From Rheum nobile (Eukaryota; Streptophyta; Magnoliopsida; Caryophyllales; Polygonaceae): a stretch of 64,000 bases of DNA. Each line of letters starts with the position of its first letter. The first letter of the stretch is position 1. This document shows, in pieces, positions 21,234 to 32,590 of this stretch. The stretch lies in assembly GCA_027886185.1 (NCBI GenBank), contig WOAB01000893.1:3100001-3164000 (forward strand), read 5' to 3'. The position numbers and the translations under genes are program-made. The notes under the pieces were generated by a model. The model was not told the DNA's origin and searched no databases. It saw only the letters and a program-made list of their open reading frames with translations.

Positions 21234-23936
21234 TGTAATATCCCTCAATTTTTAGTAAGGATATTCGGATAATTTTTCCCAACCTTCACTAATTAATTAT
21301 TTCGCTTTCAGTGGAGTTTGGATTTTCTGAAATATCCATGATATCCGAAATAATTCCCTGAGTGGTATAAAATACATTCAATGTATTTTCGAGACTTAGA
21401 ATATTTGTTTGGATACAAACATATAATTCTCGGGGTTAAATGCACATCCCCATTTTAATATTCTAAACCCCACTCCTCCTTGTCTCCCCTGCATGCCCCT
21501 CGAGCCACGTGTTGCCGAAGTAGCTCGCCGAAAGAAGCTCCCCGAAATTGCGCCGGTATTGTCGCTGGCTCGAGCCCCGTATTGGTCGGATCTCTGCCCC
21601 TTCCATGGCTATATATAGAGCTCGATGGGTGCAGCATCACCACACCTCATCTCTCCCGCTTCACTCCCCTGTTCCTCTCAAGAAGCTCCCATGTGAAGGC
21701 AGAGCACCGCGAGCTCCTGTGCGAGCCGAGAGCCACCGCGATGCCCCCGTGCGAGTCGCAGCTGGTGTAGCCGCTGCTCCTCCCCTGGCGCCGCTCCATC
21801 TCCGGCGTCGACTAGCCGATCGAAGCCGCCGAGCTCCCCTGTTCGCGTCGCCCTCCGCCCCTGCTGGTGTTGCCGTCCGCCGCTGGTGCTCCTCCCCGGC
21901 GACGCAGGCCAGTCCGGTGGCGAGTCCCTTCCCAGCGAGCTGTGCGTGGAGCGTGGCTGCGTGTTGCCATTGTTGCTCCGTTGTTGTACTGTTGTTGGTG
22001 TTGAACCGAGGAAGAAGAAGGGGAAAAGTGCCCAAGTGGGCCCCCCCTTGCTTTGTTTCGGTATTGGGCCGAGAAGCCCAATTAATTTCCAGTCCAAATT
22101 CAACCCGAAATTATTCGAGCGGTATAATTTCGATCCCCTTTCGTCCGTATTTTTTCTTAGGAAAATTTAATAAATATTTTATGATTTAATATCATAGAAA
22201 TTTATTAAATATAATTTCTTAAATTCGTCCAGTCATATTAATTGATAGATAATTAATTTGTCAGTTAGAACGTGATTTGCTGGATCGCGTATGGACTCGT
22301 TTTCTGCTAGGAATATTCTGAAGCTTAAGCCATATCCTCGGAAAGGATATTTTCGGTAGTCGTCTCATCCAGATTCATCGCCGAATCTATTCCAGGCAAG
22401 TGGCGGTTCGCTCTTGCTCATTCGTTCCATATTTATATTAATTATCAGTAGTTTATCTGAGTAATTAATTTGGAATGAATACTCTGTTTGTCTGGAAATG
22501 ATTTTATAAACTGTTTTGAAAATCATATAATAGGTTATATATCTGTTAGAACAACGCTATTATCTGTGATCGCCTTCCGGGCATTTATGTGGATGTATCC
22601 TGTACTGTGGTTGTGTTGTAACTGTAAGTTAGCACAAGTATTTGTGGGAACGCTTGGATCCCGAGAGTTCCATGCGCGTTCCTTTATAACTGTAAGGGCG
22701 ATGAAGACCCAACGATTGTTGAAGTTTGAACTCAGTGAAGTTCATTCTTTTAAAGGGCGAGCAAGACCCTGCAATAGTAGAAGTTTGGAGTCTGTGAGGT
22801 TCATTCTTTCGATGTAGATTCAGAGGTTTGGACTCGGTGAGGTTCATTCCTTAGATATGGGTCCTGCGTGACAGGGACATATATTAAAAGCTTTTAATGT
22901 GTTAATCGTTTTGGAATTAAATAAGATAAGGTGCCCGAGAGCACTTAATTAATATACCTTTGGCGAGTAGTGCTGCTAAGTAAATAGTGCAGCTAGGAAA
23001 GCTCATCTTGACTTTTGATCAGAGTACGTTCTCTTTCCAATCTGGATTCGCTGTAAGCGATGAGGTTGGTCGTGAACCGAAACATCTTAGTCAGTTTTTA
23101 AATCTTTGTTATGTGGTTCTGTAAGATCCAGACTTGAATGTAGTACGTTCTCCTTCCGATCTGGATTCGCTGTAAGCGGTGAGGTTGGTTGTGAGCCGAA
23201 GCATCTCAGTCAGCTTTTAATCGCTGTTGTTTGATTCTTTAAACGTTCCAGATTTGTCATATTTCCTTAAAGACTCACTTCTCTTGGAGTCTTCTTTCGG
23301 GTCGATTTCTGTGAAGATTCAGTCTTCCAGAATCTTCTCTTGTGCATATCTCTTGTTTATTCAAGTAGAGTATGGTGGTTGACAAGCGTACTCGATTATT
23401 ATTCGAGGGACGAGGAGTCTAACCTATAACGACTGCTTAGAACCATTCTGCTTTGTACCCTTGCTAGTCTATTCATTTAGACTAACCCACGAACATCGTT
23501 CTCTGCATGTGGGCTGGTGTCATCCGTCCGATTCGGCACATCAGATAGAGTGAAGATATGAGGAGACTAGATTGACTATGAAGACGACGGTTGTTTTTGG
23601 ATGTTTTTAATAATTTCTTTTAATCAGGTTGAGATCCTTGGGAGATGACCATTGTGGTCAAGATCCTTGTTTAAAGACTTCCGCTGTACCTTGTTTAAAG
23701 ATTTCCGCTGTACTTTGTTTAAACTCTGTATTTGTCCTATTCGGGATTGGGATGTAATCCTGGGACTCATGTTTCATTTGATTTATGTTTTGATTTGAAT
23801 ACTTTGATCATTATGTATCAATTGTATTCCATGAATTGTATTTTAACCGGTAAAGCCTTGGGTGATCTCGGTAAGGAACACTGGGGTCACTGGCGGTAAT
23901 ACCTTTCCAAATGGGTTAAGATTTGGGGGTGTTACA
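21234..23936 (+). repeat. 3' LTR of gypsy A
   Basis: It begins TGTAATATCCC and ends GGTGTTACA. It is complete compared with the 5' LTR, which lacks about 45 bp found here near 21413-21457. TATA box at 21609-21618. Confidence 0.9.
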
Positions 23937-25850
23937 TCGCCGGAGTTATTTTGAGTGGTGAAGGTGAACCCAAGTGGTGTTTAAAGGTATAAGGTTTGTG
24001 GAGATCAAACCCCGATCGAATCGAAGTCAAACGAATCGATTTTGGTAAGTTTCCCCCGTTGTCGCTGAAGTTCCCCTCGCCTCTGTCTCCTGACCGCACC
24101 CGCGGCAAGACACCATCGCACCCCGCGGTGAGAGCCGACCGCACCCGCGGTGGCTGGGTTCGTGTTGTGTTTTTTTTGGGTGTTGTGGTCTTGAGCAAGG
24201 CTTGGTTCCTTCGATTTCTTTTGTATTCTTTTAGATTCATATATGTAGATATTGAATCTAACTTAGGGTCTCGTTATGGGTTGTTCCAGAGGGATTTATT
24301 GTCCAGGATCTGTCCCAGTTTTAGACCCGGAAACCTTTTGTTGCTAAGCTTGTTTAAGTTTCGTCTGATCTAAGGCAAGTGGCGGTTCGCTCTTGCTTAT
24401 CATTCCATATTTCCATTAATTATCAATTGCTTAATTGTTAATTAATTTGGGATGATTTACTGTTTGGTTAGAAACAGTTTGATAAATGATATGATTGATT
24501 ATGATATTATAATAGGTTGTATATCTGCTAGAACAACGCTATTATAGATATATATTTACGATGATGGCCTGGAAGGCATTGATGTGGATTATTGCGTGCT
24601 TGAACTGTTTAGTTAGCACGAGTATGCGTAGGAATGCTACTGTGTATCTCATTGTGAGTGCTAGTCGTTTCTTTATGACCTGGTGGGTAGGACTTAGTTC
24701 CTACCATCCTTCTATAGTGCCAATATTGGGGTTCATCACTTCTGCATCTCTTGTGAGGAGATGTCATCTCTTGGGGTTCATCCCTTCTGCATCTCTTGTG
24801 AGGAGATGTCATCTCTTGGGGTTCATCCCTTCTGCATCTCTTATGAGGAGATGTCATCTCTTGGGGTTCATCCCATCTGCATCTCTTGTGAGGAGATGTC
24901 ATCTCTTGGGGTTCATCCCATCTGCATCTCTTGTGAGGAGATGTCATCTCTTGTGAGGAGATATTATAAAAGCTTAAAACGTGGATGCGCATTTTGGAAT
25001 TTAAATGAGATAAGTGCCGTTGGTGTACATGATTTATATACCCTCAGGCGAGTAGTACAGCTAGGAAGAGTGCAGCTAGGAAAACTCGTCTTGACTTTGA
25101 TTAAAGTAAAGTTCTCTTTCCAATCTGGATTCGCATTATGCGTGAGGTTGGTCGTGAACCGAGACATCAAGTCGTTTTTGAACGCTTGTATGAGACTATC
25201 ATGTTTGTGTGAACTTATATGTTCCAGATATCTGTCATGCTTCCGATAAGACTCAATTCATTGGAGTCTTCTTTTGGGTTGATTGCTGTAAGACTTGGTC
25301 TTCCAGAATCTTATCTTGATCATTCAGTTTGATATATTCCAGTAGAAGTATGGTGGTTGACTATCGTCATCGGTTTTTATTCGAGAAGCGATGAGTCCAA
25401 CCTAATACGACTACTCGAACCATCTGCTTGTACCCTTGCATAGTCTTTCATTAGACTAACCAACCAAAATTGTTCTCTGCATGGTTGGCTGGTGTCATCC
25501 GTTCGATTCGGCACATCAGATATTTTGTTGTTTCGAGAAGGCTAGAACGACTATGAAGGCAAATTGTGTTTTTGACAGTTTTATCAAGGTTGAGATCCTT
25601 GGCGGGTGATCATTGCGATCAAGACCCTTGTGTATTTATTTTACAAAGACTTCTGCTGTAATCCTGATTTATTTTTGGAATTGTGTTGACATTCCGAAAT
25701 AATGGTTTGAATGGAAGTTATGATATTTGTATCATAATGATTATGTTTATGATTTATATAAACCGGTAAAGCCTGGGGTGACTTCGGATTGGAGTCTGAG
25801 GTCACTGGCGGTAATACATTTTCCAAGGTTATGTATTTGGGGGTGTTACA
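23937..25850 (+). repeat. 5' LTR of gypsy B, second part
   Basis: It resumes the LTR sequence cut at 13512 (first 5 bp are the duplication TCGCC) and ends GGGTGTTACA before the primer site. It contains the 45-bp tandem array at 24728-24952. Confidence 0.88.
24728..24952. repeat. Five tandem 45-bp units in the gypsy B 5' LTR
   Basis: The unit starts GGGGTTCATCCCTTCTGCAT and contains CATCTC..GAGATG, a small hairpin. Being 45 bp, it gives a 15-residue repeat in every frame and so creates long false open frames on both strands. The 3' LTR has the same five units at 31464-31688. Confidence 0.9.
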
Positions 25851-25854
25851 GATC

Positions 25855-25867
25855 TGGTATCAGAGCC
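25855..25867 (+). promoter_or_regulatory. tRNA-iMet primer-binding site of gypsy B
   Basis: TGGTATCAGAGCC lies 4 nt after the LTR end, identical to the gypsy A site. Confidence 0.9.
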
Positions 25868-26302
25868 GAAAGTTTTTAAAACGGGTTGGGTATTTTAAGA
25901 ACCATTGACTCGTTTTAAATTGAAAATGTTTTCAAAGGCTCTGAATTTCCAAAAATGAAATTTTTGATTACCGTTCATAGTCGTGCCTTCTTCCTTAGTC
26001 TGATATGGAATTCATTTCCATATTTAGAAAGACAAACTCTCTTCTCGTCGCCCGTAGATATGGGTGCATCCTGTTCTCTTTAGAGGGACTCGGAGAAAGC
26101 CGAGGTGGTTTCGCCATCTCCAATAAGGCTTGAAATTCCAGTTCCCTCGTTATGATTTGAGGTTGTAGAACCTAGTAACTCGGTTTGAAGTTCATCAATG
26201 AAAATTTACCAAGTTTGATCTATTCTAAGTTGATTTTATTACGTTAAGTATATCAGAGAGATATTAATGTGATAAAATACTTGGAATTTGATCGGTAAAC
26301 AG

Positions 26303-27637
26303 ATGGTGAACACGATAAACAACAATCGTGTTGGTGCTGGGCCAAGTAACAACCCCATACCTAACAAAAGGAATGCTGTAAACCTAGAGGATATACATGA
26401 GTCTGGTTCCAATGCTAATCCCGGAGGCAATGGCCCAGCTCAGGCCAATGCCCCAATGGTTTTTGATGCCGCTGCAGTTGAAGCAATTTGAGGAATTGTT
26501 ATGCAGACAATGACCGATATGCTACACCAGAATGTGCCTCAGGCACAAGGTGTGCCGGTATCCTCAGCAGTTCCTGGAGTTGAGGAACATGAGACCCATA
26601 TACCTATACCTCAGGAGAATGTGGTCAGGAATATGAGTGATTATGGCCGAGCACTGAAGGCCATAAATTCTATGAGGCCTGACAGTTATGATGGGAAGGG
26701 TGAACCAGTTGGAGTAACTCATTGGTTTTCCCATATGGAGCGGTTGTTCCGCAGCGTGGAGTGCACTGAGACTGAGAAAGTGCACATAGCTTCCCTTTAA
26801 TTGAAGGGAGATGCTAGTGAGTGGTGGGAAAACACGGGCCTTGTTGATAGCCCTGATTTGAATTGGGCAATGTTCAAAACCAAGATGACTGACCGATTCT
26901 TCTCTCGGGCTATGAGGGAAGAAAAGCGCAAGGAATTTCTTTACCCAAAGATCGAGGGTCTGAAGGTGACTGAGCTGGCAACCAAGTTCAATCACTTGTT
27001 GCGGTATGCTGGATCACAGGTATCCAGTGAAGAGCAGAAGATCTGGCACTTCCATGAGTGGATGAGCCCAGAAATTAAGCCAATGATGTTAAGCCACAAC
27101 TGCTCTACTTTAGAGCAATATGTGGATGCGGCTTACAAGTTAGAAGTGACTCTGGATGAGTCAACCAAGAGACGTAATCGCCAAAGGTCGATGCAAGATC
27201 AACCTCAGGCGAGTGGATTCAAACGTCATGCGCCACCGTCTAACTTTGCTAAATCTAGCAAGGCGAAAACGGGTGGGACCCAAGAAGGGTCGACACAACA
27301 ATCGGATCAGGGCAAGAGTCTGATCCAGTGCTACAACTGTGGTACGCACGGGCACAAAAGCAATGAATGCCTGAAAGAAAAGAAGACGTGCTATGGCTGC
27401 GGAAAGGAGGGCCATATGCAGACGTTCTGTCAGCAGAGGAGACAGAAAGGAGCTGGGTCGCAGCAAGGGTCTGTTAACCAGAACACTCGACCCAGGTTTA
27501 GACCAATGGAGGCTCCTAGTCCTTCAATGCAGACAACTGCGCAGAATAAGGGGAAAGCCCTAGCTGCTTCTGGAGGTCAAGGTCAACGCCTTTACAAGAT
27601 GCATGAAGCGGATGGATCCGATGCTCCAATTGTTTAG
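26303..27637 (+). pseudogene. Gypsy B gag with two in-frame stops
   Basis: One frame runs from the ATG at 26303 to 27637 (about 444 codons) apart from a TGA at 26489-26491 and a TAA at 26798-26800. At the first, gypsy A has CGG, so a CGA-to-TGA change is likely. Landmarks are HWFSHMERLFR, ASEWWENTG, FNHLLRYA and two intact CCHC knuckles, CYNCGTHGHKSNEC and CYGCGKEGHMQTFC. Only the stops seem to disable it. Confidence 0.9.
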
Positions 27638-27679
27638 AGTACTTTATACTTTTATTCTACTTCAGTATGTATGTCGTTG

Positions 27680-28105
27680 GATTTGGGTGCTACCCATCCT
27701 TTTATTTCATAGAATTGTGTTAGTAAGTTAGGCTTACTATGCAACGAAGCTTGTGAGTCTTTCGTTGTGTCTCTTCCTTATGATAAATATTTAGTTGGAA
27801 TCAAGCGTCTGTCAGAATTTTCAACTACCATTGAGGGTAAGAAATTCGAAACAGATTTGATTTGAATAACTATGGCTCCATACGACATTATTCTCGGTAT
27901 GGATTGGCTGACACGTCATGAGGAGGTAATCGACTTTAGTTCAAGGACTGTGATGGTGTCATCTGGGGGCCAGAGTGTATGCAAATTTAAGGGTCGGAAT
28001 GACGCTAATAACGGCAGGCTTATCAATGCGATGGCTGCGTTTAAGCTACTTTGACAAGGTTGTGTCGGGTACCTTTGCTATCTGAATGCGCCCATGAAAG
28101 ATGAA
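27680..28105 (+). pseudogene. Gypsy B protease region, inactivated
   Basis: It reads LDLGATHPFIS where an aspartic protease would have D-T/S-G, so the active-site triplet is altered. A stop follows at once. Downstream come EFSTTIEGKKFETDLI, a stop, then APYDIILGMDWLTRHE, the conserved segment between protease and RT. Several further stops precede the RT. Confidence 0.82.
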
Positions 28106-29493
28106 CCATCAGTTCTTAATATTCCTGTGATTCGTGAATTTCCGGTTGTTTTTCCGGAGGAGATTCCTTGATTACCCCCGCATCGTGTCGTGGAATTTTT
28201 CTATTGATCTTGAACCGGGTACTGCGCCGATTTCTAAGGCACCGTACCAGATGGCCCCTGTGGAGATGCAAGAGTTGAAGAAGCAACTCGAGGATCTTCT
28301 TGACAAGGGTTATATAAGTCCGAGTGCATCGCCTTGGGGTGCTCCGGTCTTGTTTGTCAAGAAGAGAGATGGATCGTTTCGACTTTGTATCGACTATCGA
28401 GAGTTGAATAAAGTCATGATCAAGAATAACTATCCTTTGCCAAGGATTGATGATCTGTTAGATCAGCTGCAGGGAGCTAAAGTCTTTTCCAAGATCGATC
28501 TGAGATCTGGTTATCATCAGCTCAAAATTCGTGAGGAAGATATTCCGAGGACTGAATTTCGGACAAGATATGGTCACTACAAGTTCGTAGTCACGCCATT
28601 CGGACTTACCAATGCTCCAGTAGTCTTTATGGACTTAATGAATCAATGTTTTCACCGGTACTTGGATAAGTTCGTGGTGGTCTTCATCGATGACATTTTG
28701 ATTTATTCTCCGAATGAGGAAGTTCACGAGGAACACCTTCGGATTGTTTTGTCAATCCTTAGACAAAATGAGCTATATGCTAAGTTGTCTAAGTGTGATT
28801 TTTGGATAAAGGGAGTGGCTTTATTCGGCCATATGGTCAATGAAATAGGGGTAGTGGTTGATCCCCAGAAGATTGAAGCATTAGCTAACTGGAAGCGGCC
28901 TCAGAATGTGAAGGAGGTGCGCAGTTTCCTTGGACTTGCTGTATATTACAGACGGTTCGTAGAGAGATTTTCTAAGATCGCTCTACCTATGACCGGTCTG
29001 CTTCACAAGGTCCACAAAAAGTTTGTTTGGGATGACAAGTGCGAGGCCTGTTTTCAGAGATTGAAACAATGTCTGACCTCTGCACCAGTATTGACGCTAC
29101 CGGAAGGAACTGATGATTATGCGGTCTATAGTAATGCTTCGAAGAGTGGTTTAGGTTGTGTGTTGATGCAAAGGGGCAAAGTTATTGCATATGCATCGCG
29201 ACAGCTGAAAACCTATGAAGCAAACTATCCAACGCATGATCTAGAGTTAGCAACGGTAGTGTTTGCGCTGAAGATTTGGAGGCATTATCTCTATGGTGTG
29301 AGATGCCAAGACTTCACCAACCATAAGAGTCTCAAATATATATTCACTCAGAAGAAGTTGAATATGAGACAACGTTGTTGGTTAGAGCTACTCAAGGACT
29401 ATGATTTCGAATTATTGTATCATTCGGGCAAGGCTAATGTAGTAGCCGATGCATTGAACCAAAAGATACTACACGAGACTGTAGTGGCTTTGC
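28106..29493 (+). pseudogene. Gypsy B reverse transcriptase and RNase H
   Basis: After a frameshift near 28195 the RT is open for over 400 codons: MQELKKQLEDLLDKGYI, LFVKKRDGSFRLCIDYRELN, FSKIDLRSGYHQL, and the catalytic FIDD at about 28682-28693. The RNase H has two apparent Asp-to-Asn changes, YSNAS (near 29132) and TNHKSL (near 29319), so it is probably dead. The frame ends at a deletion junction near 29490 that removes the integrase zinc finger and catalytic core. Confidence 0.88.
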
Positions 29494-29496
29494 TTA

Positions 29497-30081
29497 TTGC
29501 TCGGACCAGAGCTAGTCGAAGGGACTGCCTCGGACATTGCCTTGATAAGACAAAGAATGTTGATAGCTCAAAGTCGACAAAAATCTTACGTTGATCCGAA
29601 GCATAGGAATGTTGAATTTAAGGTTGGTGACAAGGTCTTTGTCAAAGTATCGCCATCCAAAGGCGTGTTCAGATTTGGTAAGCGTGGGAAGCTCAACCCT
29701 CGCTACGTGGGACCATTTGAGATCCTTGATAGGGTGGGATCTCTAGTGTACCGTTTGACATTGCCACCATCGGTACATCCAATACATGACGTGTTTCATG
29801 TATCTTTGTTGAGAAAGTATGTACCTGATGAATCTCATGTGCTGAGCTATGAAGACATTGAGATTCAAGCAAATGGTACCTATGAAGAGATACTTGTGCG
29901 TATTCTCGAGCGCCGTGTGAAGCACTTGCGCAACAAGGTAGTACCGTCGGTACAAATTTTGTGGTCCAAGTCAGGAACAGAAGAAGTTACCTGGGAGACA
30001 GAGGAGGATATGCTTAGACGCTTTCCCGAGTTGTTTTCGGCCCAAGTTTCGGGGTCGAAACTTCTTGTAAGGGGGAGGTAA
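29497..30081 (+). pseudogene. Gypsy B integrase C-terminus with chromodomain-like end
   Basis: The open stretch reads TASDIALIRQRMLIAQSRQK, VGDKVFVKVSP, GKLNPRYVGPFEILDRVG, HDVFHVSLLRKYVP and, at the end, EEVTWETEEDMLRRFPELF. The last block is the chromodomain-like tail of Tekay/Del elements, which directs integration to heterochromatin. There is no start codon of its own; it is the tail of a deleted polyprotein. Confidence 0.85.
30069..30081 (+). promoter_or_regulatory. Polypurine tract of gypsy B
   Basis: AAGGGGGAGGTAA ends exactly at the 3' LTR start. Confidence 0.88.
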
Positions 30082-32585
30082 TGTAATATCCCTCATTTTG
30101 TAGGGGTATTTTTTAAAATTTTCTAACCCCATACTACAAGTCAGATTAAATTCAGAGAAGTGCGGACATTCTGTAAGATGTTTGATCTCTGTAATATTTT
30201 TTTGAGTAGTATAAAATACAGTTAATGTACTTTTGGGTTAAAAAGTCATTCGTGTACGAATATATTTAACCCGGAGTTAAAATAATTAACCCAAAAGGTA
30301 AACCGGACAAAAGAGGGAAAAAGGCCTAGAAATGGCCTTCACCGCACCCTGCCGCACCCGCGGTGAGGACCATTTCTGAGGCGGCCAAGTGAGGCGGTGA
30401 CCGCACCCCGCCGCACCCTGCCACACCCCGCGGTGGTCGTCAGCATTGTCGTCATCGCGATAAGATTTCTGCAACTCTATCCTTTGGCTGAGCTTGCTGG
30501 TCACGTCTTGCCCACTTGATCCCATCTGGTCGAAGGCTTGTCCCCTCCTTGCTTGGGCCTCTAAAAGGAGAAGAATTAGAGGAGAAAGACGGCATAAAGC
30601 AAAGCTCTCTTCTTCTTCCTCCTCTAAAAACCTCCATTGTTGTCTGAGTTTTTGGGTGCTTCGCCGGAGTTGTCGCCGGAGTTCTTTTGAGTGGTGAAGG
30701 TGAACCCAATTGGTGTTTAAAGGTGTAAGGTATGTGGAGATCAAACCCCGATCGAATCGAAGTCGAACGAATTGATTTGGGTAAGTTTCCCCCGTTGTCG
30801 CTGAAGTTCCCCTCGCCTCTGTCTTCTGACCGCACCCGCGGCAAGACACCACCACACCCCGCGGTGAGAGCGGACCGCACCCGCGGTGGCTGGGTTCGTG
30901 TTGTGTTTTTTTTGGGTGTTGTGGTCTTGAGCAAGGCTTGGTTCCTTCGATTTCTTTTGTATTCTTTTAGATTCATATATGTAGATATTGAATCTAACTT
31001 AGGGTCTCGTTATGGGTCGTTACAGAGGGATTTATTGTCCAGGATCTGTCCCAGTTTCAGACCCGAAAACCTTTTGTTGCTAAGCTTGTTTAAGCTTCGT
31101 CTGATCTAAGGCAAGTGGCGGTTCACTCTTGCTTATCATTCCATATTTTCATTAATTATCAATTGCTTAATTGTTAATTAATTTGGGATGATTTACTGTT
31201 TTGTTGGAAACAGTTTGATAAATGATATGATTGATTATGATATTATAATAGGTTGTATATCTGCTAGAACAACGTTATTATAGATATATATTTACGATGA
31301 TGGCCTGGAAGGCATTGATGTGGATTATTGCGTGCTTGAACTGTTTAGTTAGCACGAGTATGCGTAGGAACGCTACTGTGTATCTCATTGCGAGTGCTAG
31401 TCGTTTCTTTATGACCTGGTGGGTAGGACTTAGTTACTACCATCCTTCTCTAGTGCCAATATTGGGGTTCATCCCTTCTGTATCTCTTGTGAGGAGATGT
31501 CATCTCTTGGGGTTCATCCCTTCTGCATCTCTTGTGAGGAGATGTCATCTCTTGGGGTTTATCCCTTCTGCATCTCTTATGAGGAGATGTCATCTCTTGG
31601 GGTTCATCCCATCTGCATCTCTTGTGAGGAGATGTCATCTCTTGGGGTTCATCCCATCTGCATCTCTTGTGAGGAGATGTCATCTCTTGTGAGGAGATAT
31701 TATAAAAGCTTGAAACGTGGATGCGCGTTTTGGAATTTAAATGAGATAAGTGCCGTTGGTGCACATGATTTATATACCCTCAGGCGAGTAGTACAGCTAG
31801 GAAGAGTGCAGCTAGGAAAACTCGTCTTGACTTTGATTAAAGTAAAGTTCTCTTTCCAATCTGGATTCGCGTTATGCATGAGGTTGGTCGTGAACCGAGA
31901 CATCAAGTCGTTTTTGAACGCTTGTATGAGACTATCATGTTTGTGTGAACTTATATGTTCCAGATATCTGTCATGCTTCCGATAAGACTCAATTCATTGG
32001 AGTCTTCTTTTGGGTTGATTGCTGTAAGACTTGGTCTTCCAGAATCTTCTCTTGATCATTCAGTTTGATATATTCCAGTAGAAGTATGGTGGTTGACTAT
32101 CGTCATCGGTTTTTATTCGAGAAGCGATGAGTCCAACCTAATACGACTACTCGAACCATCTGCTTGTACCCTTGCATAGTCTTTCATTAGACTAACCAAC
32201 CGAAATTGTTCTCTGCATGGTTGGCTGGTGTCATCCGTTCGATTCGGCACATAAGATATTTTGCAGTTTCGAGAAGGCTAGAACGACTATGAAGGCAAAT
32301 GGTGTTTTTGACAGTTTTATCAAGGTTGAGATCTTTGGCGGGTGATCATTGCGATCAAGACCCTTGTGTATTTATTTTACAAAGACTTTCGCTGTAATCC
32401 TGATTTATTTTTGGAATTGTGTTGACATTCCGAAATAATGGTTTGAATGGAAGTTATGATATTTGTATCATAATGATTATGTTTATGATTTATATAAACC
32501 GGTAAAGCCTGGGGTGACTTCGGATTGGAGTCTGAGGTCACTGGCGGTAATACATTTCCAAGGTTATGTATTTGGGGGTGTTACA
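30082..32585 (+). repeat. 3' LTR of gypsy B
   Basis: About 2.5 kb, TGTAATATCCC..GGTGTTACA, uninterrupted. It shows what the split 5' LTR looked like before element A arrived. The TATA box is mutated to CTCTAAAAGG (30559 region). It contains the five 45-bp units at 31464-31688. Confidence 0.92.
31464..31688. repeat. Five tandem 45-bp units in the gypsy B 3' LTR
   Basis: Same unit and same copy number as 24728-24952, with a few substitutions. The equal count in both LTRs shows the array was present before the element inserted. Confidence 0.9.
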
Positions 32586-32590
32586 GAAGT

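Larger units (their letters stand above)
14105..23936 (+). mobile_element. Tekay/Del-like chromovirus A, inserted in the 5' LTR of gypsy B
   Basis: LTRs of about 2.7 kb (14105-16761 and 21234-23936), tRNA-iMet primer site, gag-pol remnant and polypurine tract. The right flank is TCGCC (23937-23941). The original left flank is TCGCA (13508-13512), separated from the LTR by the later SINE composite. The internal region is full of stops and deletions, although the two LTRs agree to roughly 98 percent in the stretch compared by eye (14291-14900 against 21465-22070). Confidence 0.88.
12936..32585 (+). mobile_element. Tekay/Del-like chromovirus B, inserted in copia 1
   Basis: The element begins TGTAATATCC, ends GTGTTACA and is flanked by GAAGT at 12931-12935 and 32586-32590. 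Removing it restores the copia RT reading. It has LTRs of about 2.5 kb, a tRNA-iMet primer site, gag with two zinc knuckles, protease, RT, RNase H, an integrase tail with chromodomain-like end, and a polypurine tract. The integrase core is deleted. Element A is inserted in its 5' LTR. LTR pairs differ by roughly 3-4 percent by eye. Confidence 0.9.

Noticed and set aside
24728..24952. CRISPR-like array
   Set aside because: Units are contiguous with no unique spacers, lie in a plant LTR and recur identically in the partner LTR.
24609..24992. Long frames with 15-residue repeats on both strands (also 31297-31764)
   Set aside because: They are read-through of the 45-bp tandem units inside an LTR; the unit length is a multiple of three, so every frame stays open.
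25400..25420. TAATACGACT resembling a phage T7 promoter (also near 16250, 32140 and 55465)
   Set aside because: It is a natural part of every LTR in this family, with family-typical variation around it, so it is not vector sequence.
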